Both the position numbers and the translations under genes were made by a program. Shown in pieces: positions 33,690-41,785 of a stretch of DNA of 41,785 bases (position 1 is the first letter of the stretch; the number at the start of each line of letters is the position of its first letter). The notes below the pieces were generated by a model. The model saw only the letters and a list, made by a program, of their open reading frames with translations, was not told where the DNA came from and searched no databases. This DNA comes from Candidatus Zixiibacteriota bacterium (lineage in GTDB: Bacteria; Zixibacteria; MSB-5A5; GN15; FEB-12), in NCBI GenBank assembly GCA_024277795.1, contig JAJRUL010000038.1:1-41785 (forward strand), given 5' to 3'.

Positions 33690-36614
33690 TTACTTCACAA
33701 ACAGCATTTTTCGTGTCTTGGTCACCTCTTCAGCCTGCATTCTGTAAAAATAAACGCCGGACGCAACTTTGTTACCATAATGATCAGTCGCATCCCATTC
33801 AAACTGATGGGGACCTGCAGATAGTGGCGCGTCGTTTAGGACACGAACTAACTGACCGAGTGTATTGTATATTGACAAATTCACGTTGCCAGAAGCAGGA
33901 ATCTGCAAAGAAATAGTCGTAGTTGGGTTAAACGGGTTCGGATAATTCTGAGAGAGTATAAAATCTTCAGGAAGCAGATTCGATAACCCTTCATCCAAGT
34001 CAGTAGCAATATCAAAATGCATACGAGCAGCCGTAGCATTTGCATATAATTCTGTAAGATTTGAACCTCCAACAAGCGCGAAGGCGAACTGTGCGGAATC
34101 ACCAGGGTCAAGATCTACCTGCCCGCCATTGATAATAAAGAGTTTGTCCCCTCTGGATTGATCGCTAACATCAATGAAATCTGATGATATGAACTGATGA
34201 AGTTGCTCTCTTGTAAAACCTCGTTTGAACAAACCATTCTCAAGGGTATGTATACCATTCATATTCTTCAAACTGATATAGCCAACCAATGGCAAACCGG
34301 GTGCTTCTTGGTACATCAACCCCACCTGTGCATCGTATACAATCGTGTCATTGCCCGAAGAAAGATCAAAATCAAGCAGTGTACCAAAATTCAAACCTGT
34401 CAATACAGTTAAAGCATCATTTCTAATATTATATGAAAAAATCACCAAACCATTATCGCCAAGACTCGGATACGAAATTGTCTCCTGCTTGACCGTTACA
34501 GGAATCGGGATTTCTGATGTATTGTCAGTAAAAACTGCTGTTCTGTGAAGTCCGTTGTCGGCAGTCGAAAACGGTTCTGACAATGATCTGATCGGTCTGA
34601 AATCAGATTGAGCAAAACGGCCATCATCAGCACGAACCGCACTCGATATTTGAAGAGCATTTCGAGAAACAATTATCCCGCCTTCATAGAGTAGATTGTT
34701 GCCACTATGAACTTTTACACCATCCCCTGCAAGATTATATATCGACCCGTCAGCTAAACCAAATTGACCAAAATCTGAAACGGTCATACTAAGTTGAGTA
34801 CTCGTATGTGTTGCAAATGAACCATTTGACTCAACCCCTATAGTAATAGTAAATGCTGTCGTATCATGTACAACACCATCACTGCTTGAAAGAGTCATGA
34901 GTAAGTCTATCTGCGTACCACTAACGATTCCTTCGGGAATAGCTAACTCGAAAGGTAGCATATTGACAGCACCTGAAGCTGAAGAACTAAACACAAATTG
35001 AGCGTCAGCAATATTCGCTGTTATAGTCGTATTTGACACTATTTCAACAGACGCATCTGCTTGTCCAATAAACTTAGAATCATTTGAAAGGGTTATCCAA
35101 AAATCAAGCGCCTGACCAGGTGATGTGACACCCTGTTCTTGGGTTCGAATTGATGTTATCTGGAAAGAAGGAGTAGCAACTGCAGGATCTAGGAAAGATA
35201 GCAACTTTGATGCATCAACAAGACCGTTGCCATAAGCATTATCTTCTCCAGTAGGGCCAAGGTCTGTTGCTGAGGATATCAACGCATTTTTGATCTGCTC
35301 GACTGTCGCGTCAGGATTATATTGACGCATAAGAGCAACAAGACCTGCAATATAAGGGGCAGCCATCGAAGTTCCGCTTAGTGTCTTATAGCCTCCACCT
35401 TTGTAAGACGATCTCACGAGGACACCGGGGGCAACAACTTCAGGCTTGATCTGGGTTGTATCACATGAAGATGGACCACGACTTGAAAAAGTCGCTATGA
35501 CACTATTATTATCAACCGCTCCAACAGCAAAACTGCTTAATCTGTTCATTGCAAGATCAGCAGGGTGACGAAGTGATTGTGATGTCGGGCCTTCATTCCC
35601 AGCGGCAAAAATTGTCACTATTCCAGCCGACTCAACATTGGCAATAACTGAATTAAACGTACTATCACAAGGGAGAAAAAGTCCTTTAGGAATTCCCCAA
35701 CTATTGAGAATGACATCAGGAACATCATCAGTAGTAAGAACATTTCCATCAGGATTCAAAGCCCATTGGAAAGCTTCTACAATATCAGCAAGAGTTGTCG
35801 CCAAAGGGCGACCTTGATCTATTACCCCTGCCGTAATCCATTCAGCACCTGGAGCGACACCTATAGTATCTCCGAGACTCGATCCAATCATGACTCCCAT
35901 TGTATGACTACCATGACCCGCTTTGTCAGTCGGATTCTCAAGAGGTGCAACTTTTGAAAACCATGATGAAGAAAGCGAAGCATGGTTCCCTCGCCATTTT
36001 GATGCAAGGGCGGGATGATCAGACTCAACACCGGTATCAAATGAACAGACAAGCCTGCCAGTTCCAGTATAACCTTGTTGCCAAAGGGCAGGTACATGTA
36101 GCTGTTGAAGCTGAGAAGAAACAGAAGTAACTAACGATGTAGAAGCACGAACTTCAACGGGTTTTGTATAAACTAACGCCACATCTTCTACGACTAATCT
36201 GACACCTCTAAGATTTGCCAACGTCGCTAATGCTGAGGCCTTGATCCGAATTTCATAAACAGGTGTTATCCAGAATTTTCTTAAGATCGTCCCTGATACT
36301 GATTCAATATATTTTGTGACAATGTCAGCAGATGGAGACTTAAATGACTGTAGTTGACGAGTAACTGCCTTAATCCGATCTGACCGTCGATCGAAACTCA
36401 TGCTCGCACTCTTTGATAGCGACCTTGTACGTGAGTCATCAAGAAAAACAAGAACTTCAAGAGTAGAATCAGCAGAGACGTGATCGATCTGTTGCACCAT
36501 TCTTTCGAGATGAGGCGAAAGAACAGACCCCTTTACATTCCCACTGGATAGCATAACAATCAATCCAATGAGAAACAGGCTATAACAACCTTTAATGTAT
36601 CGAACAGAACTCAT
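33690..36614 (-). CDS. Secreted S8 subtilisin-like serine protease with C-terminal sorting domain
   Basis: 974 residues from the ATG at 36614, chosen because AGGAGA lies just upstream; an ATG at 36656 has none. Order: a signal peptide (YSLFLIGLIVMLSSGNVKG); an inhibitor-like propeptide (about 30-140); the peptidase with catalytic Asp193 (SFDTGVESDHP), His237 (GHGSHTMG) and Ser416 (GTSMAAPYIAGL), plus the oxyanion Asn in LNSWG; a bacillopeptidase-F-like region; and a FlgD-like sorting domain with LSQNYPNPFNPTTTIS, LSIYNTLGQLVRVL, VASGVYFYRM and KMLFVK. The sorting domain closely matches the M6 protease. Both proteases form a likely two-gene operon. Confidence 0.93.
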   Translation of the reverse strand: MSSVRYIKGCYSLFLIGLIVMLSSGNVKGSVLSPHLERMVQQIDHVSADSTLEVLVFLDDSRTRSLSKSASMSFDRRSDRIKAVTRQLQSFKSPSADIVTKYIESVSGTILRKFWITPVYEIRIKASALATLANLRGVRLVVEDVALVYTKPVEVRASTSLVTSVSSQLQQLHVPALWQQGYTGTGRLVCSFDTGVESDHPALASKWRGNHASLSSSWFSKVAPLENPTDKAGHGSHTMGVMIGSSLGDTIGVAPGAEWITAGVIDQGRPLATTLADIVEAFQWALNPDGNVLTTDDVPDVILNSWGIPKGLFLPCDSTFNSVIANVESAGIVTIFAAGNEGPTSQSLRHPADLAMNRLSSFAVGAVDNNSVIATFSSRGPSSCDTTQIKPEVVAPGVLVRSSYKGGGYKTLSGTSMAAPYIAGLVALMRQYNPDATVEQIKNALISSATDLGPTGEDNAYGNGLVDASKLLSFLDPAVATPSFQITSIRTQEQGVTSPGQALDFWITLSNDSKFIGQADASVEIVSNTTITANIADAQFVFSSSASGAVNMLPFELAIPEGIVSGTQIDLLMTLSSSDGVVHDTTAFTITIGVESNGSFATHTSTQLSMTVSDFGQFGLADGSIYNLAGDGVKVHSGNNLLYEGGIIVSRNALQISSAVRADDGRFAQSDFRPIRSLSEPFSTADNGLHRTAVFTDNTSEIPIPVTVKQETISYPSLGDNGLVIFSYNIRNDALTVLTGLNFGTLLDFDLSSGNDTIVYDAQVGLMYQEAPGLPLVGYISLKNMNGIHTLENGLFKRGFTREQLHQFISSDFIDVSDQSRGDKLFIINGGQVDLDPGDSAQFAFALVGGSNLTELYANATAARMHFDIATDLDEGLSNLLPEDFILSQNYPNPFNPTTTISLQIPASGNVNLSIYNTLGQLVRVLNDAPLSAGPHQFEWDATDHYGNKVASGVYFYRMQAEEVTKTRKMLFVK

Positions 36615-36656
36615 CAACTCTCCTCTTTCAGTGTCTGACCTACTTTGAGCAATCAT

Positions 36657-36884
36657 TGTGCCGATACTTTACATCCATCGTTTTATCATATTCAATCTTA
36701 GGGGGCATAATAATAGTATGTCTGGCAATACCTTAGCAAGAGCAAATAATTCCCACTTTTGAAATGATAGATTTATGAAAGAAGATACCATCTTGCATAC
36801 AATGCAAAACATTGCATATTGATGCAATCCGTAAACAATGATTTTTTGCTGTGAATCAACAGCTATCGTCTATATTGTAGGATC
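36657..36884. other. Divergent intergenic region between the S8 protease and glycosyltransferase genes
   Basis: No gene is supported. The half-site array at 36793-36827 is the main feature. TATATT at 36871-36876 with TTGCTG 19 bases upstream is a weak promoter candidate for the glycosyltransferase. The protease promoter on the minus strand is not obvious. Confidence 0.45.
36793..36827. promoter_or_regulatory. Four alternating TTGCAT / ATGCAA half-sites
   Basis: TTGCAT at 36793, ATGCAA at 36802, TTGCAT at 36812 and ATGCAA at 36822, starting 9, 10 and 10 bases apart, nearly one helical turn each. They make two palindromes (TTGCAT-N3-ATGCAA and TTGCAT-N4-ATGCAA) 4 bases apart. They lie between the S8 protease gene and the glycosyltransferase gene, 58 bases before the latter. 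This looks like a cooperative operator; the factor is unknown. Confidence 0.55.
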
Positions 36885-39044
36885 ATGAAGCTAACTGTAC
36901 CACCTTTGCTGAAGAAATATTCCTTTTTGTGGGTAATCTCAGTAGCACTTATTGTACGCCTAATCTATCTCTACTACTATTCAAAATCTCCATTTTGGGC
37001 AATGCTCACTGTTGATAATTATTATCATCACCACTGGGCCGAAGTTCTCGCATCAGGTGAACTCTTTGGAGGTACAACCTATTTTCGTGCACCAGGCTAT
37101 CCGTTTCTATTAGGATTCATGTACTTCATCTTCGGATCATCGATTTGGGTTGGCCGAATTGTAGGGCTGTGTATTGGGTTAGCTTCGGTCAGTATGACGT
37201 TTGTAATCAGTCGTACCGCTTTTAATCGCAGAACCGCTATAATAGCAACGATTATTCATGCGCTATACCCTATCTGTATATACTTTGATTATGAATTACT
37301 TCTCGACCCATTCTTTACACTCCTGCTTCAGATTGCAGTATACTGTTTTCTTCTCACATTTAGGAGCAACAATCTCCGTCTAGTCGTAATAAGTGGTAGC
37401 TTTTTCGGTTTTGCCTCAATAACTCGACCTACAGCACTTGTAGTTGCAGGCATTGCAACGTTGTTTCTTATCTGGTACTATGATGCATCAGGACTATGGC
37501 TGAAGCGAATCGTCTTATTTCTCTTTGGTATAGCACTATGTATCGCACCAATTACTGTACGGAATCTTGTGGTAGCTGAAGATCCTGTACTAATCGCTTC
37601 GCAAGGTGGAATTAACCTCTACTTGGGCAATAACCCGGATGCTAACGGTGTTTCAGCCGTTATGCCGATGCCACTCGGATACAATTGGCGAATAAAGCAA
37701 ATCGAATTAATTGCAGAAAAAGATATGGGATTTCGACCAAAACCAGGCGACCTGTCGTCATACTGGTTAGGCAAAGCAACTGCCTGGGCTGTGGCACATC
37801 CAACGGACTTCCTCACTCTCTTTGCAAAAAAGATCGTCTACTCCTTTTCAAACAAGGAGATCTCAAACAACAGGGATTTGCAACAGCATTTCAGGGCTTT
37901 TGGAGTTTTAGACTATATTCCCCTATCCTTTGGCCTTTTGCTCCCATTTTCTCTGTTGGCCATTCTGATGGGCTGGCAAAAGCATCGTGAAATCAAGTTC
38001 CTCACCTTCACAATTCTCACGTACTTATTTGCAGGAGCTATGTTCTTTTTCTCCAGCCGATTTAGACTGCCTATTCTGCCTTTTATTTTTGTTTTAACGG
38101 GCTATGCTTTCAGTGTATTACGGGATATTAAAGGATATAAGCGTAGTATTGCTATATCTATTGTCATGGTTAGTTTCGCAATAGGATTATTCTCTTTCTT
38201 CCCTCCTGTAACACCACCTGCAACTAACGCACCGCAATTCGAACTCGCACAGGCAAAACACTATTTCAATAAGGGAGAGTATCGAAAGGCCCTTCGCTTC
38301 GCTCACTCGGCCTTATCAGTTGACTCTTCGTACGTTGATGTCAACCTCACTATAGGAAGTTGCTATTTTCGTCTTGGGCTTATTGATTCTGCTTTAGCTT
38401 ACTATGAAAAAGAACTGCGTCTCTATCCGCAACGAAGCCAAGCATACACAAACCTTGCATCATTGCTGTTGACACAAGAAAATCCTGAAGTAGCAATAGA
38501 AATCGCACGCAGGGCACTTGATATAGAACCATCAAGCATTGATGCAAACCTGATACAACTGAGAGCTATGTCGACCTTACCTCAATATGATCCTTCCGAC
38601 TTCTTTGAACACGTCCGTCGTGCGGGAGAGAGAACTGAATATGATCTGCAGGTCATGATGGAAGGTGGCGTACTGCTGACAAACCATGTGAACTACGATC
38701 GCGCACTAGCGATCTTAAATGATGCACTCAAAACGACCAGACCTCCTATAGAAACAGATGACAATGCCTTCGATCAGCTCTACCGCAACAGTCCTGCTAA
38801 TCGACAAAAAATGCTAAGCGCAATACATTATCAAATCGGGTATATCCTTGGTCGAAAAGCAATATATGGCGAATCGATTCGTCATAGTCTCATAGCAATT
38901 GAGTTAGATTCATTACGAGTGGAAGCATACATAAACCTCATAGGAGGTTATGCATCAATTGGCCAAACGAAAAAAGCAGATTCAGTATTAGTAGTTGCCA
39001 AAAGGAAATTTCCAACTAATCAACTTCTCAACCAACAGAAGTAG
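36885..39044 (+). CDS. GT39-type membrane glycosyltransferase with C-terminal TPR domain
   Basis: 719 residues. The first 440 form a polytopic membrane domain of the PMT/ArnT type with about ten helices. The first extracytoplasmic loop has Asp44 in TVDNYYHHHWAEVLASGE, then TYFRAPGYPFLLGFMY, the pattern expected of the lipid-phosphate-sugar-binding site. RPTALVV and FSSRFRLPILPFIFVLTGYA follow later. From about residue 450, soluble TPR repeats (AKHYFNKGEYRKALRFAHSAL; GSCYFRLGLIDSALAYYEKEL; ASLLLTQENPEVAIEIARRAL) continue to the end. A fusion of this kind probably glycosylates or scaffolds exported protein or lipid; the donor and target are unknown. TATATT lies 8 bases before the ATG, so the leader is very short. 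Confidence 0.82.
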   Translation: MKLTVPPLLKKYSFLWVISVALIVRLIYLYYYSKSPFWAMLTVDNYYHHHWAEVLASGELFGGTTYFRAPGYPFLLGFMYFIFGSSIWVGRIVGLCIGLASVSMTFVISRTAFNRRTAIIATIIHALYPICIYFDYELLLDPFFTLLLQIAVYCFLLTFRSNNLRLVVISGSFFGFASITRPTALVVAGIATLFLIWYYDASGLWLKRIVLFLFGIALCIAPITVRNLVVAEDPVLIASQGGINLYLGNNPDANGVSAVMPMPLGYNWRIKQIELIAEKDMGFRPKPGDLSSYWLGKATAWAVAHPTDFLTLFAKKIVYSFSNKEISNNRDLQQHFRAFGVLDYIPLSFGLLLPFSLLAILMGWQKHREIKFLTFTILTYLFAGAMFFFSSRFRLPILPFIFVLTGYAFSVLRDIKGYKRSIAISIVMVSFAIGLFSFFPPVTPPATNAPQFELAQAKHYFNKGEYRKALRFAHSALSVDSSYVDVNLTIGSCYFRLGLIDSALAYYEKELRLYPQRSQAYTNLASLLLTQENPEVAIEIARRALDIEPSSIDANLIQLRAMSTLPQYDPSDFFEHVRRAGERTEYDLQVMMEGGVLLTNHVNYDRALAILNDALKTTRPPIETDDNAFDQLYRNSPANRQKMLSAIHYQIGYILGRKAIYGESIRHSLIAIELDSLRVEAYINLIGGYASIGQTKKADSVLVVAKRKFPTNQLLNQQK

Positions 39045-39067
39045 ATACATGAGGTCTTGCAAAAGAA

Positions 39068-39095
39068 AAGGGATCGGTAACAAAACCGATCCCTT
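39068..39095. terminator. Hairpin between convergent genes
   Basis: AAGGGATCGGT (39068-39078) and ACCGATCCCTT (39085-39095) pair perfectly over 11 bp with a 6-base loop. On the minus strand it is followed by TTCTTTTG, a good T-rich tail for the lipoprotein gene. On the plus strand the tail is poor. It lies between the two stop codons. Confidence 0.75.
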
Positions 39096-39119
39096 CATGT
39101 CTATTAGAAATCCGAAAAA

Positions 39120-41294
39120 CTATCGTTCTGCTTTGTCCGTCGTATTGTAATTGGTCAAATCAATACCCTCTTCACGAGCGGCTTCTTCATTACGCAACCA
39201 ATAACGACGTCGTTGCTCTGATACAGAAAGCTTATTCTGAGCTTCTGGATAACGAATTTCTGATACTGGTGTAGCAATTGACGGATCATACAGGTAGTTC
39301 ATAACGGTATCAAACAATTGCTGGAAACTAGTCGGCTCAAGAACAATAGGAGTGAAGTTGAAATGGACAGTCCGGAAAAGACCTGTATTCTGTCGATGAC
39401 CAACAGGTGCTCCTTCCATCACAAAATCAAAATCATCTCTTCTACCTAATGGGTGAGCCGCACCATACATAGACTTATACAGATACATAACTTCAGCACC
39501 ATACCTTGCTTCACTCCAGTTTACCTCAGGCAAAGCAGGGTATGCATCATTGTATCGAACAAGTCCTTGATAACGCAGTCTAGACTTCAAATACTCAGGA
39601 ACAACTGTCAAATCTGGCCACTTCTGAGTATCAAGACTATATGCTCCGACAAAGTCTTCTATGCGTGCATTAAGTGCACAAGGAGTAAATCCTGTTGTAT
39701 CTCCCAAACAGAATGATCCAGAAAATGCCATCTTGCGTACTGCAAAATAAAATTGGTAAGCAAACGGTGGAATAACATTCTGAGTCGGTGGTTGAGTCGG
39801 ACCGCCAGAAATAGCAGCACGCATTGTCGCCCACATATTCACCCCAGCATCAATAGCCTTATATAGAGGCAAACCAATCTTAGAATCAGTAATTCCGGAG
39901 GCTACGATTTCATCATTATGAAGAATGACTACTTTGTGATTCAATAGAATATTCATAGGTAGAATCACGTTGAACCTTCTGGTCTGTTGCCAATCTTGAT
40001 TCACATCAAAACCAGCACCAATATTCGGATCCCAAGCGGTAATTGCTTCTTTCCAGAACTTCGATACATGGAAACTATCAGGATAGGACGATTGAGGCCA
40101 GTTCCTCGGAGACGTATGCGTAAACCCAAAAACAGGAGCAAAATCGAGCACCAAAACATCACGTTCGAAACGTGGATTGATTACACTAAAGGTATCAAAT
40201 GCAGGTGCAGGATCAGGAACAAACGCATCATCACGTGAGCGAACCCAGAGGATGAACTTCATCTGACTAGTAGTATCCACATCAATTGTCTTAAAGACAT
40301 TGTAAATCGTATCTGTAGTATTGAGTACCCACGGATCAATACCATTGAACGAGCTATCCTCAACTCGATCATACATCGAACCAACAAAATCAGAATCGTC
40401 AACTCGGAAATAATCTTCCATAGCACCCAAAGCAGAACTACCCATGCCAGGGACAACAACTGTTGTATCACAGTTGATAGCCACAGCAGTATCTACAAAT
40501 GAGGTATCACATCGGATAATAGTATCACCTATCCTGTAGACAAATCCGTCTGAAGAAATAAAGACCTCAGTAAAGAAAGAATCAGAGAGCTGAGATATTT
40601 CACTCGTTGTATATGGACCGTATAAACGCCACTGATACTCAAAAGGTGGGGGATCTGACGGGAAGTCTATAGGGTCTTCAGCACTCCATCGGAGTCTGAT
40701 CCCTGTAATAATACCGCCGGGATTAACCGCATTTACAAACGGATTGTCGGCCGCAATAATATTATACAACTGTGTCTGTGGCGGGTTATCGTTGCGGAAG
40801 AACAATCTGTATGCAACTTCTGAGCTAGCACCCTCCATATCAAATGCTTGTAGGAAAACCCACTGAGGAACATATGAATTAACTGGATCGAGCACATTAG
40901 CAGACATCGGAACAGTTTGACCCGTTTGTGGTTCAGACTCAGCAGGATCGACATCAATATACATCCATGATGTATCATTGACACTAGCAATGTATTCTTC
41001 TGGTGCCTGGGATCCAACCTCATCATCGGTAGCAACATGAATGCGATAGTAATCGATTAGTCCATCACGATCAGTGCCATACCAATAGACCAATGGATTC
41101 CTAGAAAATTGCTGACCTTCAGGTGGGATATTTACAAAGAAAACGAGAGGTTTTTCATTGTCCAAGACATCCTCTTTGAGAGTATCTGTACAGCCACCAA
41201 TAAATATGGTAGAAGCTACAACTGCAAGAAGCATAGTTGCAAACATTGTTGCAGTTTGCCGAAGATTGATCTGTCGTTTAGCCATGATATTCAA
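39120..41294 (-). CDS. Large surface lipoprotein of unknown function
   Basis: 724 residues from the TTG at 41294, which lies 4 bases after GGAG; the ATG at 41285 is an alternative start with a longer gap. A lipoprotein signal is clear (LAVVASTIFIGGC, Cys35). The mature N-terminal part has fibronectin/Ig-like strand patterns (NIPPEGQQFSRNPLVYWYGTDRDGLIDYYRIHV; PPQTQLYNIIAADNPFV; IRLRWSAEDP) of the kind seen in FCB-group secreted lipoproteins. The later half has no motif I recognise and ends in a charged helical tail (EQRRRYWLRNEEAAREEG). It starts 10 bases after a PorV/PorQ gene, so the two are probably an operon. Confidence 0.75.
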   Translation of the reverse strand: MNIMAKRQINLRQTATMFATMLLAVVASTIFIGGCTDTLKEDVLDNEKPLVFFVNIPPEGQQFSRNPLVYWYGTDRDGLIDYYRIHVATDDEVGSQAPEEYIASVNDTSWMYIDVDPAESEPQTGQTVPMSANVLDPVNSYVPQWVFLQAFDMEGASSEVAYRLFFRNDNPPQTQLYNIIAADNPFVNAVNPGGIITGIRLRWSAEDPIDFPSDPPPFEYQWRLYGPYTTSEISQLSDSFFTEVFISSDGFVYRIGDTIIRCDTSFVDTAVAINCDTTVVVPGMGSSALGAMEDYFRVDDSDFVGSMYDRVEDSSFNGIDPWVLNTTDTIYNVFKTIDVDTTSQMKFILWVRSRDDAFVPDPAPAFDTFSVINPRFERDVLVLDFAPVFGFTHTSPRNWPQSSYPDSFHVSKFWKEAITAWDPNIGAGFDVNQDWQQTRRFNVILPMNILLNHKVVILHNDEIVASGITDSKIGLPLYKAIDAGVNMWATMRAAISGGPTQPPTQNVIPPFAYQFYFAVRKMAFSGSFCLGDTTGFTPCALNARIEDFVGAYSLDTQKWPDLTVVPEYLKSRLRYQGLVRYNDAYPALPEVNWSEARYGAEVMYLYKSMYGAAHPLGRRDDFDFVMEGAPVGHRQNTGLFRTVHFNFTPIVLEPTSFQQLFDTVMNYLYDPSIATPVSEIRYPEAQNKLSVSEQRRRYWLRNEEAAREEGIDLTNYNTTDKAER

Positions 41295-41303
41295 GACTCT
41301 CCC

Positions 41304-41785
41304 TTAGAATGACAAAGACATCGTAAAACGGTGAACTTCCGTCAGGATTCCAAAATCCTGGAAAGCATAATCGATACGGATTTCACGATCCTCACCAAGA
41401 GGCTGTCTTAATCCTGCACCGGCTGTAAAACCATCAATATCATAATTGAAGCGTCCACCGGAACGGAGCACAAAGCGATCTTTGAAGACAAACTCAAGTC
41501 CAGTGTTGTATTTTTCCAAGTTATCAGAAGGATGAGAACCCTCTGCTGAAAAAGTCAAATAGTAGTCATCTGCTTCAACAAGATTTATCGCACCACCAAA
41601 CTTAAAATTAATTGGAAGCGGGAATGAATTCTTGATGAATTTCATATCAGGACCAAAGTTAGTAATAACCATCCCGATCTTGAAACCGCGGAAGCCAGTA
41701 TCATAAAGCGTACCAACATCAGCAGACCAACCACTAGCACTGAAATCGTGAGCAAATTCACCTATATATTTAACAGTAAATCCTA
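41304..41785 (-). CDS. PorV/PorQ family outer-membrane protein, N-terminus beyond the window
   Basis: The frame stays open from 41783 to the stop at 41304, so the gene is cut by the window edge; the internal ATG at 41672 is not the start. The visible 159 residues include GWSADVGTLYDTGFRGFKIGMVITNFGPDMKFI, the usual mid-barrel segment of PorV/PorQ proteins, then strand pairs (LTFSAEG, TGLEFVFKDRFVLRSGGRFN, TAGAGLRQPLG, IRIDYAFQDFG) and the aromatic C-terminus FTMSLSF. It is the third PorV/PorQ homologue in the window and sits beside a surface lipoprotein gene. Confidence 0.85.
   Translation of the reverse strand, partial: GFTVKYIGEFAHDFSASGWSADVGTLYDTGFRGFKIGMVITNFGPDMKFIKNSFPLPINFKFGGAINLVEADDYYLTFSAEGSHPSDNLEKYNTGLEFVFKDRFVLRSGGRFNYDIDGFTAGAGLRQPLGEDREIRIDYAFQDFGILTEVHRFTMSLSF

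Noticed and set aside
36793-36827. CRISPR-like or tandem repeat array
   Set aside because: The units are only 6 bases, alternate in orientation and have no spacers of CRISPR size; a protein-binding array is a better explanation.

Overview
The window looks like chromosomal DNA of a Gram-negative bacterium of the FCB superphylum (Bacteroidota relatives). A candidate phylum such as Zixibacteria is my best guess, but I cannot run a phylogeny. The evidence is three PorV/PorQ-type outer-membrane proteins, two large secreted proteases and a secreted propeller protein with C-terminal FlgD-like or type-IX-like sorting domains (two carry YPNPFNPTT), PKD lipoproteins, a two-FHA signalling protein, and moderate-to-low GC. 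I see no rRNA, tRNA, prophage, transposase or CRISPR array. Most of the window is ordinary core and envelope genome.

Layout. 3-2596 (+): a cut-off N-acetylmuramoyl-L-alanine amidase, glutamate racemase (murI) and XTP/dITP pyrophosphatase (rdgB). 2597-2928: a convergent gap filled with palindromic repeats. 2929-8593 (-): a secreted beta-propeller, two PorV/PorQ proteins and an isocitrate/isopropylmalate-type dehydrogenase. 8906-11423 (-): an SPFH zinc-ribbon protein and a partner zinc-ribbon protein, resembling Bacillus YdjI and YdjG. 11611-13707 (+): a five-PKD lipoprotein and a small exported protein. 13708-14211: a second repeat-rich gap sharing elements with the first. 14212-16260 (-): etfA (alone, with its own promoter and terminator) and dusB. 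16388-20265 (+): a signalling operon of a two-FHA protein split by one in-frame stop, a metallophosphoesterase and a CHASE2 Ser/Thr kinase.

20342-30615 (-) is a long, tightly packed block. Transcription starts at a strong promoter overlapped by a Fur-box-like palindrome. The order is fur, feoA, feoB, a 58-residue FeoB-associated Cys-rich protein, ecfT, truA, a transaldolase-like aldolase, purB, psd, pssA, purS, purQ, a DUF4321 protein, tatA and an unknown gene. Iron uptake leads into purine and phosphatidylethanolamine synthesis, with many overlapping start and stop codons.

30800-36614 (-): an M6 metalloprotease and an S8 subtilisin-like protease, both secreted. 36885-39044 (+): a GT39-type membrane glycosyltransferase with TPRs, preceded by four TTGCAT/ATGCAA half-sites at roughly helical-turn spacing. 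39120-41785 (-): a large lipoprotein and the C-terminal part of a third PorV/PorQ protein, cut by the window end.

The points most worth a second look are the interrupted FHA gene, the 44-bp palindromes with a compensatory base change, the half-site array, the PorV/PorQ-propeller module, the Fur-controlled promoter and the solitary etfA.
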